Positions 7,833-15,586 are shown, counted from the stretch's first letter. The stretch: DNA of 22,694 nt from an uncultured Campylobacter sp. (GCF_937973075.1 NZ_CALBWL010000055.1:1-22694), one strand, 5' to 3'. Made by a program: numbers and translations. Notes: generated by a model not told the origin, from the sequence alone.

Positions 7833-8597
7833 TCGGACGCCTTTTGCGCCACGTAGAATTTATCTCATTTCGCTTCAAAGTGGCGCCAGCGATAAGAGCC
7901 TTATGCCGTGCGTTTACGTCGTGGGATTTATCACTTAAATTTTAACAAGCAAAAATAATGAGGAACTTCGCGCTAAAAATTCTGCGCCGTAAAAAGTCGC
8001 GAAATTCTACGACGAAAACACAGCACCAGAGCAAAAAAGCAAAAATTTTTATTGCAAAATCGCAGCGGCGCAGCAGAAATGAAAAATTTTACGCTGCGTA
8101 ATTAAAATTTTCAAGCAAGATTTTTAAAGCGATGCGGCGGCAAATTTTAAAATTCTATCGCTACGATATTTCAAGGCTCGGCGCCAAATTCAAAGCTCTA
8201 TGAATTTTAAAATTCTAAATTCCATATCAAAAAATTAACGCGAAACTTTATATTTGCGACTGCGTAAATTCCAACCTCACAATTCTACTTTCACTTGATC
8301 CTTGCAGAGGCGAAGCGTATAAGGCTACGTAATTCTAACTTAAAATTTTGCTGCGTACCAATCTATGCTTTTGGCACGTCTTTGCTTGTAACAAACCTGC
8401 CTATTTATTTTAGCGCTTTGCTTACGCCAAAATCTATGCAGGATCCGTGTAAATTTACGTTAAATTCTGCCGCATATCGCCCGATCAATTTAAAATTTTA
8501 TCGTTGAGCTTAGATCCTACCGCCGCGATTCAAATTTAAACGCGGCGGGATTTTAATCCGCAGCCGACGCATATTATACCAGCCGCAACTCGGCGCG
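7833..8597. other. Long AT-word-rich spacer, no supported gene
   Basis: About 765 bases between the convergent nfo and Sel1-like genes. It is dense in AAATTT and AATTTTAAAATT words, including the palindrome GAATTTTAAAATTC near 8202. A 70-codon open frame at 8295-8507 (plus) lacks a ribosome binding site and a protein-like composition. A GC-rich hairpin lies at 8520-8548. No RNA gene was recognised. Confidence 0.6.
8520..8548. terminator. GC-rich hairpin between convergent genes
   Basis: CCGCCGCG (8520-8527) pairs perfectly with CGCGGCGG (8541-8548) around a 13-base AT loop. On the plus strand GATTTTAA follows, a weak U tract; on the minus strand no T run follows. It lies 50 bases past the end of the Sel1-like gene and could stop transcription arriving from either side. 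Confidence 0.45.
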
Positions 8598-9200
8598 CTA
8601 TTTTAGCAGTTCATACATATCGCAAGATTTTTGCCAAGTATTGAAAAGTCCGGCGGACGGATCATCTTTGCCTAGATCGCAAGCTTTTTTATAATATTGT
8701 GCCGCTTTTTTTGTATCGTTCATAGCAAGCTGACTATAAATGGCAAATCTATAGCAAGAGTCGAAGCTACCCAAGGCATTTTCGCTACCCAAAGAATTTC
8801 CTAAATCGCAACTCTTTCTGTAATAAATCGCCGCCTTTTCCATATCATCTGTGCCATATATATCAACGGCTAAACTCATGCAGCCCATATAATATCCGCC
8901 GTCGCAAGCTTTTTCAAAATAAATTTTTGCTTTTTCTATATCTTTATCTTTTTCTAAAAATCCTTTTCCTATATATTGGCTTCCCAAAAACCAGCAACTA
9001 TACGTATCTCCTTTATCGCAAGTTTCTTTAAGCATTTTAACTCCTTTGTCGGGATTGTCGTTCTTAATAATATGTAATGCTCCCGCTTGAGTGCAAGACT
9101 TCATATTCCCGCCATCGCACTCTTTTTCCGCAGTCGCAAGATCAGGCGCGCCGAACGCAAAGCAAGCGGCGAGCGCTAACGCAAATAGCAATTTTTTCAT
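8598..9200 (-). CDS. Secreted Sel1-repeat (Hcp-like) cysteine-rich protein
   Basis: A 200-residue protein with an N-terminal signal peptide. The site could be signal peptidase I (AFG-AP near 17-18) or a lipobox LAAC at 10-13; the first looks likelier to me. The mature part is a chain of Sel1-like helical repeats with cysteine pairs: C28/C36, C61/C69 and C99/C107 spaced by seven residues, then C131/C149 and C174/C193. Helicobacter Hcp proteins use the same C-x7-C pattern, with a disulfide staple in each repeat; some of those bind penicillin or act on host cells. Function here is unknown; a periplasmic or secreted scaffold is inferred. An AAAGGA site precedes ATG 9200. A run of 14 G lies upstream in the probable promoter. 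Confidence 0.88.
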   Translation of the reverse strand: MKKLLFALALAACFAFGAPDLATAEKECDGGNMKSCTQAGALHIIKNDNPDKGVKMLKETCDKGDTYSCWFLGSQYIGKGFLEKDKDIEKAKIYFEKACDGGYYMGCMSLAVDIYGTDDMEKAAIYYRKSCDLGNSLGSENALGSFDSCYRFAIYSQLAMNDTKKAAQYYKKACDLGKDDPSAGLFNTWQKSCDMYELLK

Positions 9201-9236
9201 TTAATATCCTTTCCGGGTAAAATTTTAATAATTTTT

Positions 9237-9250
9237 CCCCCCCCCCCCCC
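9237..9250 (-). repeat. Homopolymeric G14 tract in the promoter region of the Sel1-like gene
   Basis: Fourteen C on the plus strand, hence 14 G on the coding strand of the gene that starts at 9200. Between the tract and the ATG lie 36 bases that hold a TATTAA/TAAAAT -10 candidate (9222-9230) and the ribosome binding site. The tract would fall in the spacer upstream of the -10, where a change in length moves upstream contacts relative to the -10. Long G runs in Campylobacter change length at high frequency and cause phase variation. Confidence 0.85.
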
Positions 9251-9355
9251 TAAAAAATTGATTAAATTTGCCGCGAATTTTAACGAGGCGGCGAGAATTT
9301 AACGGTCGCGGATCCACCAAGCCCGCTCAAAATTTAAATTTTACCTGAATTGAGC

Positions 9356-9361
9356 TATAAT
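9356..9361 (+). promoter_or_regulatory. -10 box of murI
   Basis: A perfect TATAAT, with AT-rich DNA upstream. Transcription would begin near 9368, giving a leader of about 26 bases to TTG 9394 or 14 bases to TTG 9382. This favours the later start codon. Confidence 0.6.
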
Positions 9362-9393
9362 CCCTTTTTTAAAATTTAACCTTGGATAAAGAT

Positions 9394-10632
9394 TTGAAAA
9401 TAGCGTTTTTTGACTCGGGTATAGGCGGGCTGAGCGTACTGGCTGAGGCTCTGCGGCGGTTTAGTGGGGCGGAGTTTTTGTATTTTGCCGACGAGGATCA
9501 CGTTCCCTACGGCACGAAAAGTAGGACCCAGATCGTGCAGCTAAGCCTTGACGCGGTAGGGTTTCTGGTCTCGCGCGGCGCGGACGGAGTCGTCGTTGCT
9601 TGCAACACCGCCACAAGCGCGGCTATTTCAGAGCTTCGCGGCGCATTTAGCGTGCCTGTCATCGGCATGGAGCCCGCCGTCAAGCTCGCCGCGGATAGCT
9701 TCGGCGCGCGACCGACGCTGCTCATCGCCACGCCGCTAACGATCGCGGGCGAAAAGCTAGCGCGCCTTGTCGGGCGGCTGGAGTGCGAGACGTGGAGCCT
9801 GCCGCTACCCCGCCTCGTGGAGTTTGCGCAGGATTTGGAGTTTGACTCGCCTGCGGTTCGGACGTATCTGCGGGAGGAGCTAGCTAAATTTGAGCTTGAG
9901 CGCCTCGGTTCACTCGTGCTTGGTTGCACGCATTTTAACTATTTCAAGGACGTTTTGCGCGAAATTTTGCCGTCTCACGTGCGCATCATCGACGGTATCG
10001 ACGGCACGCTCAACCGCCTCGCAAGCGAGCTAGGCGGAGGGCTAAAGCTTGCTAGCGTCGAGGATTCGTCGGTACAAACGGCTAAATTTAACGCGAGCGG
10101 CGAGAGCAAGCCCGATATGATAGAGCAAGGTATGAGCAGACTTCGTGCAGTGTCGTGCGGCGCCAGAAAAAACGGCGCAGTGGGGTATGATGAGTTTTCT
10201 AACGCGGATGAGCGCGGCTTCGGCATGGATACTTTGCGCGACGTAAAATCGCAGGTTTGTGCGGATAAATTTGACGCAGACGGCGATATAAAATTTAACG
10301 CAAATTCGCAAACGGGCGAACTTGATGCCAGCGAGCGCGACGGCAGGCTGGCAGGCGATGCGCACGGCGTAGAGCAGTGCGACGAAGACAAATGCCGCAT
10401 GTCGCCACGCGCCGTAGATACGAATTCGCAGCTTAAGCTTTATTCTAGAGACGGCGCGGATTTGTCCTTGGAATTTGAGCCGCGAAGCGAAGAGGCGGGT
10501 ATTTCGCGAGTGAATTATCCAAACGGCAACAGCGTAGAGTATTTTTACTCGGGCAGGGCGCTAAATGCGGCGCAGCTACGCAAGGTGGAGATATTTTTAA
10601 AGCGGCTCGATGCGATGCGAGCAATCGACTAG
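9394..10632 (+). CDS. murI: Glutamate racemase with a large internal insertion
   Basis: Interconverts L- and D-glutamate and supplies D-glutamate for peptidoglycan. The two-thiol active site is present: ACNTATS with C70 and LGCTHFNYF with C178. The N-terminal FDSGIGGLSVL and the PYGTKS motif are also intact. No ATG is available; TTG 9394 gives the family start (KIAFFDSG) with GGA seven bases upstream, while TTG 9382 would add four residues. The enzyme is usually about 250-270 residues; here it is 412. Racemase homology ends near DGIDGTLNRLASEL (about 202-214), then about 160 hydrophilic low-complexity residues follow, and the family-like C-terminus NSVEYFYSGRALN appears at about 379-391. The insert carries repeated KF(N/D)A words encoded by AAATTT(A/G)ACGC, like the neighbouring intergenic repeats. 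Confidence 0.93.
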   Translation: MKIAFFDSGIGGLSVLAEALRRFSGAEFLYFADEDHVPYGTKSRTQIVQLSLDAVGFLVSRGADGVVVACNTATSAAISELRGAFSVPVIGMEPAVKLAADSFGARPTLLIATPLTIAGEKLARLVGRLECETWSLPLPRLVEFAQDLEFDSPAVRTYLREELAKFELERLGSLVLGCTHFNYFKDVLREILPSHVRIIDGIDGTLNRLASELGGGLKLASVEDSSVQTAKFNASGESKPDMIEQGMSRLRAVSCGARKNGAVGYDEFSNADERGFGMDTLRDVKSQVCADKFDADGDIKFNANSQTGELDASERDGRLAGDAHGVEQCDEDKCRMSPRAVDTNSQLKLYSRDGADLSLEFEPRSEEAGISRVNYPNGNSVEYFYSGRALNAAQLRKVEIFLKRLDAMRAID

Positions 10633-11485
10633 GCTACGCGCCCGTGAGCCGCAGCGTGGGTTAAAATTTTATCGCATCGCGGATCGCACCACGCGACTTA
10701 AAATTTAGATACGTGGTGGATCGCTCTGCGCAAGTTAAAATTTTGATACGCTATAAATCGCAGCGCAGACTCAAAATTTCGCCGTTTCGTAAATCGCGTC
10801 ACATAGGCTAAAATCTCAGCGCGCTAAAATTTAACTCGGCTTGATGATTTAGAAGCGGCTTCGCAACGGCGTGCGAGCAATGGTGTCTCGCTACTACCCG
10901 GCGCGCGAAAGTTAAAATTTTACGGGGCAAATGCTGCCTTCCGCTGTCCGGCACATAAATTTAAAATTTAACACACAAACGCTGCCGTCTGCCTTGAAAC
11001 CGCATAGCGCAAGCCAAGCGCCCGCCGTTGCCACTACTTCTTTAAATTTCATAGCGCGAGCCAAGATCGCTTATATGGGGAGTTGCCTCACGCCGCAAAA
11101 ATTATCGCATTAAATTTGAAATTTTAATTTAGACTAGGGTGCGGATAAAGTGCGCGCGAGGTTAAATTTAGCACGCCGCGCAAACCGCCACTGAGTGAAA
11201 TTTAGACTAGCCACGCGGCGTAAATTTTAAAATGATTAAATTTCAAGGCGCCGCAAAGCTCCAAGTCTTTTCCGCGGTAGTCAAAAGCTCGCAGGCTTTG
11301 GAATTTTAAAATTCGAAATTCTAAAATCTGTAAAGCAAGATTTTGCGCCGTATCATTTCGTAGGCGAGATTTATACCGCAAAATTCAGCGCCGTGGAGGG
11401 CAAATTTACCCTGCACCTAAGGCGCAGAGTAAATTAAAATGAACTTAAGCATAAGGCGTAAGAATAATTTTAATATAAAATTAAC
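10633..11485. other. Long spacer built of degenerate AAATTT-phased units
   Basis: About 850 bases without a supported gene. Many segments begin TTAAAATTT and continue with a GC-rich stretch. The clearest are the four-unit array at 10661-10807 and a pair of about 49-base units starting at 10912 and 10961 that share CAAAYGCTGCC. AATTTAGACTAG occurs at 11126-11137 and 11199-11210, and the palindrome GAATTTTAAAATTC near 11302. A 60-codon open frame at 10931-11113 has no ribosome binding site and looks accidental. Confidence 0.6.
10661..10807. repeat. Degenerate tandem repeat, four units of about 37 bases
   Basis: Units begin at 10661, 10698, 10735 and 10771 and are 37, 37, 36 and 37 bases long. 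Each opens with TTAAAATTT (TCAAAATTT in the fourth), has GATACG or similar near position 11 in units 2 and 3, and carries (G/A)(G/A)ATCGC near positions 21-27. The copies are diverged, so this is an old or relaxed array. It starts about 28 bases after the murI stop. Confidence 0.6.
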
Positions 11486-11511
11486 GTGTTTATCACAAGT
11501 CTATGGTTTTT

Positions 11512-11908
11512 TTACTTATGCCCTCCAGTAAAATATTTTTTACGCTCATTAAATCTATATTCTTCTAACCCCTTACTTGCATTTTCACAATTTTTGTGCA
11601 TTTTGCTTCCTTCTTCTATCTTATCCCAATCACAATTCTTTTCTACTTCTTTAGCTTCCTCTATATGCTTTTCATAGTATTCTACCGTCATAACTTTTAT
11701 GTCATTGACCGATTCTTTCGCGTTCACGCAATTTTTATATGAGTTGCTTCCATCTTTAAGGGTATTGAAATCGCACTTTGCCAAAACCTCTTTGGCTTCG
11801 TCCAGATGCGCGTCGTAATATTCCTTGGTCTTTACCTCGGTATCGTCACCGCAGCCTACTAATAAAGCAGCTAACACCCCCCCAGAGGAACATCTTAGGA
11901 TTTTTCAT
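11512..11908 (-). CDS. EexN-like lipoprotein with tandem duplication, out of frame at a G7 run
   Basis: A small lipoprotein gene. The natural start is ATG 11908, with AAGGAG 6 bases before it; it begins MKNPKMFLW. The downstream frame, open from GTG 11877 to 11512 (121 codons), starts LAALLVGCGDD, which is the end of a signal peptide with lipobox LVGC. The two parts are joined by seven G at 11883-11877 and are one base out of frame: six or nine G would give one continuous lipoprotein. The mature part is a duplication: TKEYYDAHLDEAKEV...C...NC and TVEYYEKHIEEAKEV...C...NC, about 37 residues each, with two cysteines per copy. EYYxxHxxEAKxxxxxC is typical of EexN/TrbK-type entry exclusion lipoproteins, which in Campylobacter often occur outside plasmids. 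As sequenced, no exported product would be made. Confidence 0.75.
11877..11883 (-). repeat. G7 run at the frame break of the EexN-like gene
   Basis: Seven G on the coding strand, inside the signal-peptide coding part. The lengths 6 and 9 restore the frame; 7 and 8 do not. It may be a phase-variation switch in the off state, a fixed mutation, or a sequencing error. Confidence 0.75.
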
Positions 11909-12122
11909 TTCATTCTCCTTGTTTGAAATTTATCGGTATTTTACTACCCGTTTACTTTAAAAATTTTAAATTGCGGGCGCACGCGCCGTTTTAACGCGGC
12001 TCGTTAAAATTCTGCTTTTAAAATTTGCTCGCGCTTTTTGAAATTTCGTTTTAAAATTTTAATAGCGCGACGAAATTTTGCGGAGTGAAATTTCGCGAGG
12101 CAGATGAGAATTTCGCCCAGCA

Positions 12123-12146
12123 GAATTCCGCATTGCTGCGGAATTC
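12123..12146. repeat. Perfect hairpin GAATTCCGCA-TTGC-TGCGGAATTC
   Basis: Ten base pairs with a 4-base loop, about 35 bases past the end of nhaC. No U run follows on the minus strand; on the plus strand AAAATTTA follows. It may help stop transcription or protect the nhaC mRNA 3' end. Confidence 0.5.
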
Positions 12147-12157
12147 AAAATTTAAAA

Positions 12158-12174
12158 GCAAATTTAAAATTTGC
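12158..12174 (-). terminator. Possible terminator of the ydfG-nhaC operon
   Basis: GCAAATTT and AAATTTGC form an 8-bp palindrome with a single central base, beginning 5 bases after the nhaC stop. On the minus strand it is followed by TTTTAAATTTT, a U-rich tail. The stem is AT-rich, so the terminator would be weak; the GC hairpin at 12123-12146 lies just beyond it. Confidence 0.45.
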
Positions 12175-12179
12175 GGGAG

Positions 12180-13874
12180 CTACTCCTCTACCTTTTTACC
12201 TGCGAATCGCACCAGAGCCCACGTAACGGCAAGCCCCATCGGCAGCGCAATCCAGACGCTAAGCCCTAGCGCTACGGGCAGATAACCCGCCACCACGGCG
12301 ACCGCGCCGACGGATAGAGCGTAAGGCATCTGTGTCTTTACGTGCTCGATATGATCGCAGCCCGCGCCCATCGACGAAAGGATCGTGGTATCCGAAATCG
12401 GCGAGCAATGATCGCCGAAAATGGCGCCCGTAAGCACGCCCGAGATATTTACGATCATATAGGCGTGAAGCGTATCGCCCGAAAGCCCGTAGTGTAACCC
12501 CACGGCGTTTGCCAAAGGTATGGCTAGCGGCATTAAAATTCCCATCGTGCCGTAACTCGTGCCCGTCGAAAAGCTAATGAACGAGCCCAGCACGAAAATC
12601 GCTACCGGAAGCAAAAATTTCGGCGTATTTTGACTTAGCATATCGACTAGATAGCGCGACGTGCCGAGCTCCTTAATGACGGAGCTGAGCGACCAGGCAA
12701 GCAGCAAGATCACGATCGTGACGATCATCGTCTTCCACCCCTTGATCCACGTAGAGATCGCCTCTCTGACGTCAAAAATTTTGCGGTAAACGCTCATAAA
12801 TATAGACGCGACCGTAGCAAGAAGCGCCGCTTGAAAAAGCGCGACCGACGAGTTTGCGTTGCCGAACGTCGCCTGAAGCGTCGCAAAGCTTAGCGGAGCG
12901 GCTTTTGCGGCCGCGAGGGCATCGCCCTCAAGCTTGCTTAGCCCGCTAAAATAAAAGCTCGCAAACGCACCGCAGATTAGCACTATAAGCGGGATAACGG
13001 CGTTTGAAGCTTGCGGCTTGACGCCTTCTTTAGGCTCTAGCGTTTTATCTTCGAGCTCGGCGATGTTAGAATTTTTAGAGTGGATTTCGCCGCTTGCCGC
13101 GCGCCTTTCGGCAGAGAGCATAGGTCCGAAATCCCTGCGCATGAACGCCACGTAAACTACGAAAGCGAGCATAAAAAGGTTGTAGAAGCGATACGGCATG
13201 GTTTGTACGAAGATCGAGAAGGCGTTTACGTTTTGCACGCCGATCTGATCATATCCCGCTCTTATCAGAGAGACTTCGAGCCCTACCCAGGTAGAAATTA
13301 GCGCGATACCGGCAATCGGCGCGGCGGTAGCGTCGATGATGAAGGCGAGCTTTTCGCGGCTGACTCTAAATTTATCGGTGATCGGCCTCATGACGGGACC
13401 TACGATCAGTGCATTTGCGTAGTCGTCGAAAAATACGAAAAGACCCATAACCCATGTTGAAATTTGCGCTGAGATACCCGTTTTAGCGCGCTTACTAATC
13501 CAAAGCGCCACGGCTTTCGTGCCGCCCGTCCTGCTAATCAGCGCTACCACGCCGCCGATACAAAGTACCTGCAAAAGCACGCCCGCGTTGCCTTTGCTAG
13601 CCATAGAGCCCACCACGCGCGAGACCAGATCGGTAAAGCTGCCCACAAGCGCGGAGATCGGATTGTTGCCGACGACTGCAAGCATATAGGTGCCGCTAAA
13701 AACGCCGATGAAAAGCGACAGGATCACCTCTTTGGTGATAAAGGCAAGCGCGATCGCCACGACGGGCGGCACCAGCGTCCAGATGCCGAAAAGCTCGGCA
13801 TTATGTTGCCTGGTCGCGTCATCCACCGCAAACGCGGCAACCGATAAAAACATTAGTAATAGAATTTTTTTCAT
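12180..13874 (-). CDS. nhaC: Na+/H+ antiporter, NhaC family
   Basis: Inner-membrane antiporter-like protein, 564 residues with about 12 or more hydrophobic helices. Hallmarks of the family (NhaC, Pfam Na_H_antiporter) are FFDDYANALIVGPVMRP at 148-163, with paired aspartates in a membrane segment, and GDHCSPISDTTILSSMGAGC at 487-506. The first 17 residues resemble a signal peptide, as in several large family members. A charged, hydrophilic loop at about 250-292 divides the protein. Some relatives transport other substrates coupled to sodium, so the exact function is inferred. The start ATG 13874 has AAGGCGAG just upstream. The gene lies 16 bases after ydfG and is probably co-transcribed with it. 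Confidence 0.9.
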   Translation of the reverse strand: MKKILLLMFLSVAAFAVDDATRQHNAELFGIWTLVPPVVAIALAFITKEVILSLFIGVFSGTYMLAVVGNNPISALVGSFTDLVSRVVGSMASKGNAGVLLQVLCIGGVVALISRTGGTKAVALWISKRAKTGISAQISTWVMGLFVFFDDYANALIVGPVMRPITDKFRVSREKLAFIIDATAAPIAGIALISTWVGLEVSLIRAGYDQIGVQNVNAFSIFVQTMPYRFYNLFMLAFVVYVAFMRRDFGPMLSAERRAASGEIHSKNSNIAELEDKTLEPKEGVKPQASNAVIPLIVLICGAFASFYFSGLSKLEGDALAAAKAAPLSFATLQATFGNANSSVALFQAALLATVASIFMSVYRKIFDVREAISTWIKGWKTMIVTIVILLLAWSLSSVIKELGTSRYLVDMLSQNTPKFLLPVAIFVLGSFISFSTGTSYGTMGILMPLAIPLANAVGLHYGLSGDTLHAYMIVNISGVLTGAIFGDHCSPISDTTILSSMGAGCDHIEHVKTQMPYALSVGAVAVVAGYLPVALGLSVWIALPMGLAVTWALVRFAGKKVEE

Positions 13875-13890
13875 TTTCTCGCCTTAAAAT

Positions 13891-14637
13891 TTAATGCTTC
13901 TCGATAAAAAGCCCAGCCCAGCTCTGCTGCGTCGCCATCGCCTCAATCACGTTGATATTTACGCGACGGGGCATCGCTAGGCAGCTTAGCATGATCTGCG
14001 CGATGTCCTCGGGTAGGATCGCATCGACCCCCTCATACACGGCCGCAGCGCGCGCTACGTCGCCTTTAAAGCGCACCTGGCTAAACTCGCTCTTGCAGAT
14101 TCCAGGAGCGATCTCCGTCACGCGAATGCCGGTGCCGCGCAGGTCGTTGCGGATATTGCGGCTAAACTGCTTGATAAACGCCTTGCTCGCGCCGTAAACG
14201 TGACTGCCCGGATAGGGCCACGCGCCCGCAGTCGAGCCAAGATTGAAGATATAGCCACTTTTGCGCGCGATCATTAACGGCAGCACCGCCTTGGTCGAAT
14301 ACAGCACGCCTTTGATATTCGTATCGACCATCGTCTCCAAATCCTCTACGGGCGTCTGCGCGATCCCCTCAAGCCCGAGCGCGAGCCCTGCATTATTTAC
14401 AAGTACCTCGACGTCTTTGAAATTTTCAGGCAGCGCGCTTACGGCATCAAACACCGCAGCTTTATCGCGAATATCCGCGGCGATAATGTGCGTATTGCCT
14501 AGCTCGCTCGCTAGCTTTTGTAGCCGCTCCTTGCGGCGCCCTAGTGCTATGATCTTATAGCCTTGCGCGCTAAGCGCCCTAGCGATCGCCTCGCCAAAGC
14601 CGCTCGTAGCGCCCGTGATGAATGCCGTGTTTTTCAT
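13891..14637 (-). CDS. ydfG: SDR-family NADP-dependent oxidoreductase, YdfG-like
   Basis: Short-chain dehydrogenase of 248 residues, classical length. The cofactor motif TGATSGFG is at 8-15, NNAG at 81-84, and the catalytic set S135, Y148, K152 (YGASK) is complete. GRRKERL at 33-39, with arginines after the second strand, suggests preference for NADP. The closest characterised family is YdfG, which oxidises L-allo-threonine, serine and 3-hydroxy acids and also reduces malonic semialdehyde. ATG 14637 is chosen for the AAGGG site before it and because the family starts at the Rossmann strand; the frame is open further upstream but would give an unrelated 56-residue extension. It is the first gene of a pair with nhaC. 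Confidence 0.92.
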   Translation of the reverse strand: MKNTAFITGATSGFGEAIARALSAQGYKIIALGRRKERLQKLASELGNTHIIAADIRDKAAVFDAVSALPENFKDVEVLVNNAGLALGLEGIAQTPVEDLETMVDTNIKGVLYSTKAVLPLMIARKSGYIFNLGSTAGAWPYPGSHVYGASKAFIKQFSRNIRNDLRGTGIRVTEIAPGICKSEFSQVRFKGDVARAAAVYEGVDAILPEDIAQIMLSCLAMPRRVNINVIEAMATQQSWAGLFIEKH

Positions 14638-14848
14638 ATGATCCCTTTTGCGTAAAATTTTAAATTTAGCGCAATGATAACGCAAAACGAATTTAGAATT
14701 TATGAATTTTATCTTGCGGCGCGGGCGCGGATGAAATAATGCGAAGACATTGGGCGTGCTTCTAGCGCGCGAGCTCGCGATCGGCAGTGGATTCGGCGAG
14801 CGCACGGCTAAATTTAAAATTTTGCGTCGTTTGTTTTTCGCAGTTTGC

Positions 14849-14854
14849 TATAAT
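14849..14854 (+). promoter_or_regulatory. -10 box of the 14879 membrane protein gene
   Basis: A perfect TATAAT in an AT-rich setting with T-rich DNA upstream. Transcription would start near 14861, about 18 bases before the ATG. The promoter lies within the open extension of this frame upstream of 14879, which supports the shorter start. Confidence 0.5.
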
Positions 14855-14878
14855 CACTTAAATTTAGGGAAAAGGCAA

Positions 14879-15574
14879 ATGAGCAAATTTATACGATTTA
14901 TCCTTGCTAGTATCTGTGTTTGCGCCATTTATGCGGGTCTTAAATATGCTTTTATACTCTTTATCACGTGGCTCATGTTTAGTGGGGTATATTTTGACGG
15001 ACCGGGTACGCTGCTTGCCATACCGCTCACGTTTCTAAGCTCATCGGTTATATTTGATTATTATTGTATTGCGCTGGGTTCTCATCTGCTCTTTTTATCG
15101 CTACTTAAAGGGCGCGACGTGAAAACGCGGTGGATTTTACCTTTATTTTTTCTCATAACGCTCGCATTTTGTAGTTTTTGCGTCTTAATCGGGCACGAAG
15201 ATTATCAACGCATAAACGCGCTTTTTGCACTCTTGCTTATCTCTCCTTTTACACTCATCGCATACGCCATCGTTACGACCGTAATCCTTGCCAAAAATAA
15301 AATTTCGGATTATTATCCGGTCTTAATCGTGATAATTTTTGTGCCTATTCATGCCGCCAGCATAGGGATATGGGGATTAGAACGGATATATTTTGGAGTA
15401 TTTCTAAACGCGACGATACTGGGGATCTTTTACTTCACGGCGAAAATAGGGCGCGTAAATTTGATCGCACACAGACCCACATCCGACAAAATGCAAAATT
15501 CTAAAGACCGCGTTATCAAAACGATACAAAGCAGCGCGGCATTTTTAAACGACGATATTTTAAAGAAGCGCTAA
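14879..15574 (+). CDS. Integral membrane protein of unknown function
   Basis: A 231-residue protein with about six hydrophobic helices (roughly 5-40 as one or two, 45-75, 88-107, 115-138, 145-165 and 170-190), then a hydrophilic C-terminal tail of about 40 residues rich in lysine and arginine, which would lie in the cytosol. I recognise no family motif. ATG 14879 is chosen because AAAAGG precedes it closely and a TATAAT lies 25 bases further up; an open extension to 14750 would span the promoter. The gene is divergent from ydfG. Codon use resembles the neighbours. Confidence 0.75.
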   Translation: MSKFIRFILASICVCAIYAGLKYAFILFITWLMFSGVYFDGPGTLLAIPLTFLSSSVIFDYYCIALGSHLLFLSLLKGRDVKTRWILPLFFLITLAFCSFCVLIGHEDYQRINALFALLLISPFTLIAYAIVTTVILAKNKISDYYPVLIVIIFVPIHAASIGIWGLERIYFGVFLNATILGIFYFTAKIGRVNLIAHRPTSDKMQNSKDRVIKTIQSSAAFLNDDILKKR

Positions 15575-15586
15575 ATTTTATCCTTT

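Noticed and set aside
8295..8507. 70-codon plus-strand frame in the spacer after nfo
   Set aside because: No ribosome binding site, composition not protein-like, and the region is dense in AAATTT repeats.
9382..9393. TTG 9382 as start of murI
   Set aside because: Nothing like a ribosome binding site precedes it, and homologues begin at the residue coded from 9394.
10661..10807. CRISPR array
   Set aside because: The units adjoin without unique spacers, are strongly diverged, and no cas gene is near.
10931..11113. 60-codon plus-strand frame after murI
   Set aside because: It runs through degenerate repeat units, has no ribosome binding site and no recognisable sequence.
14638..14805. N-terminal extension of the ydfG protein
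   Set aside because: It does not resemble any SDR N-terminus, and the AAGGG site and family start support ATG 14637.
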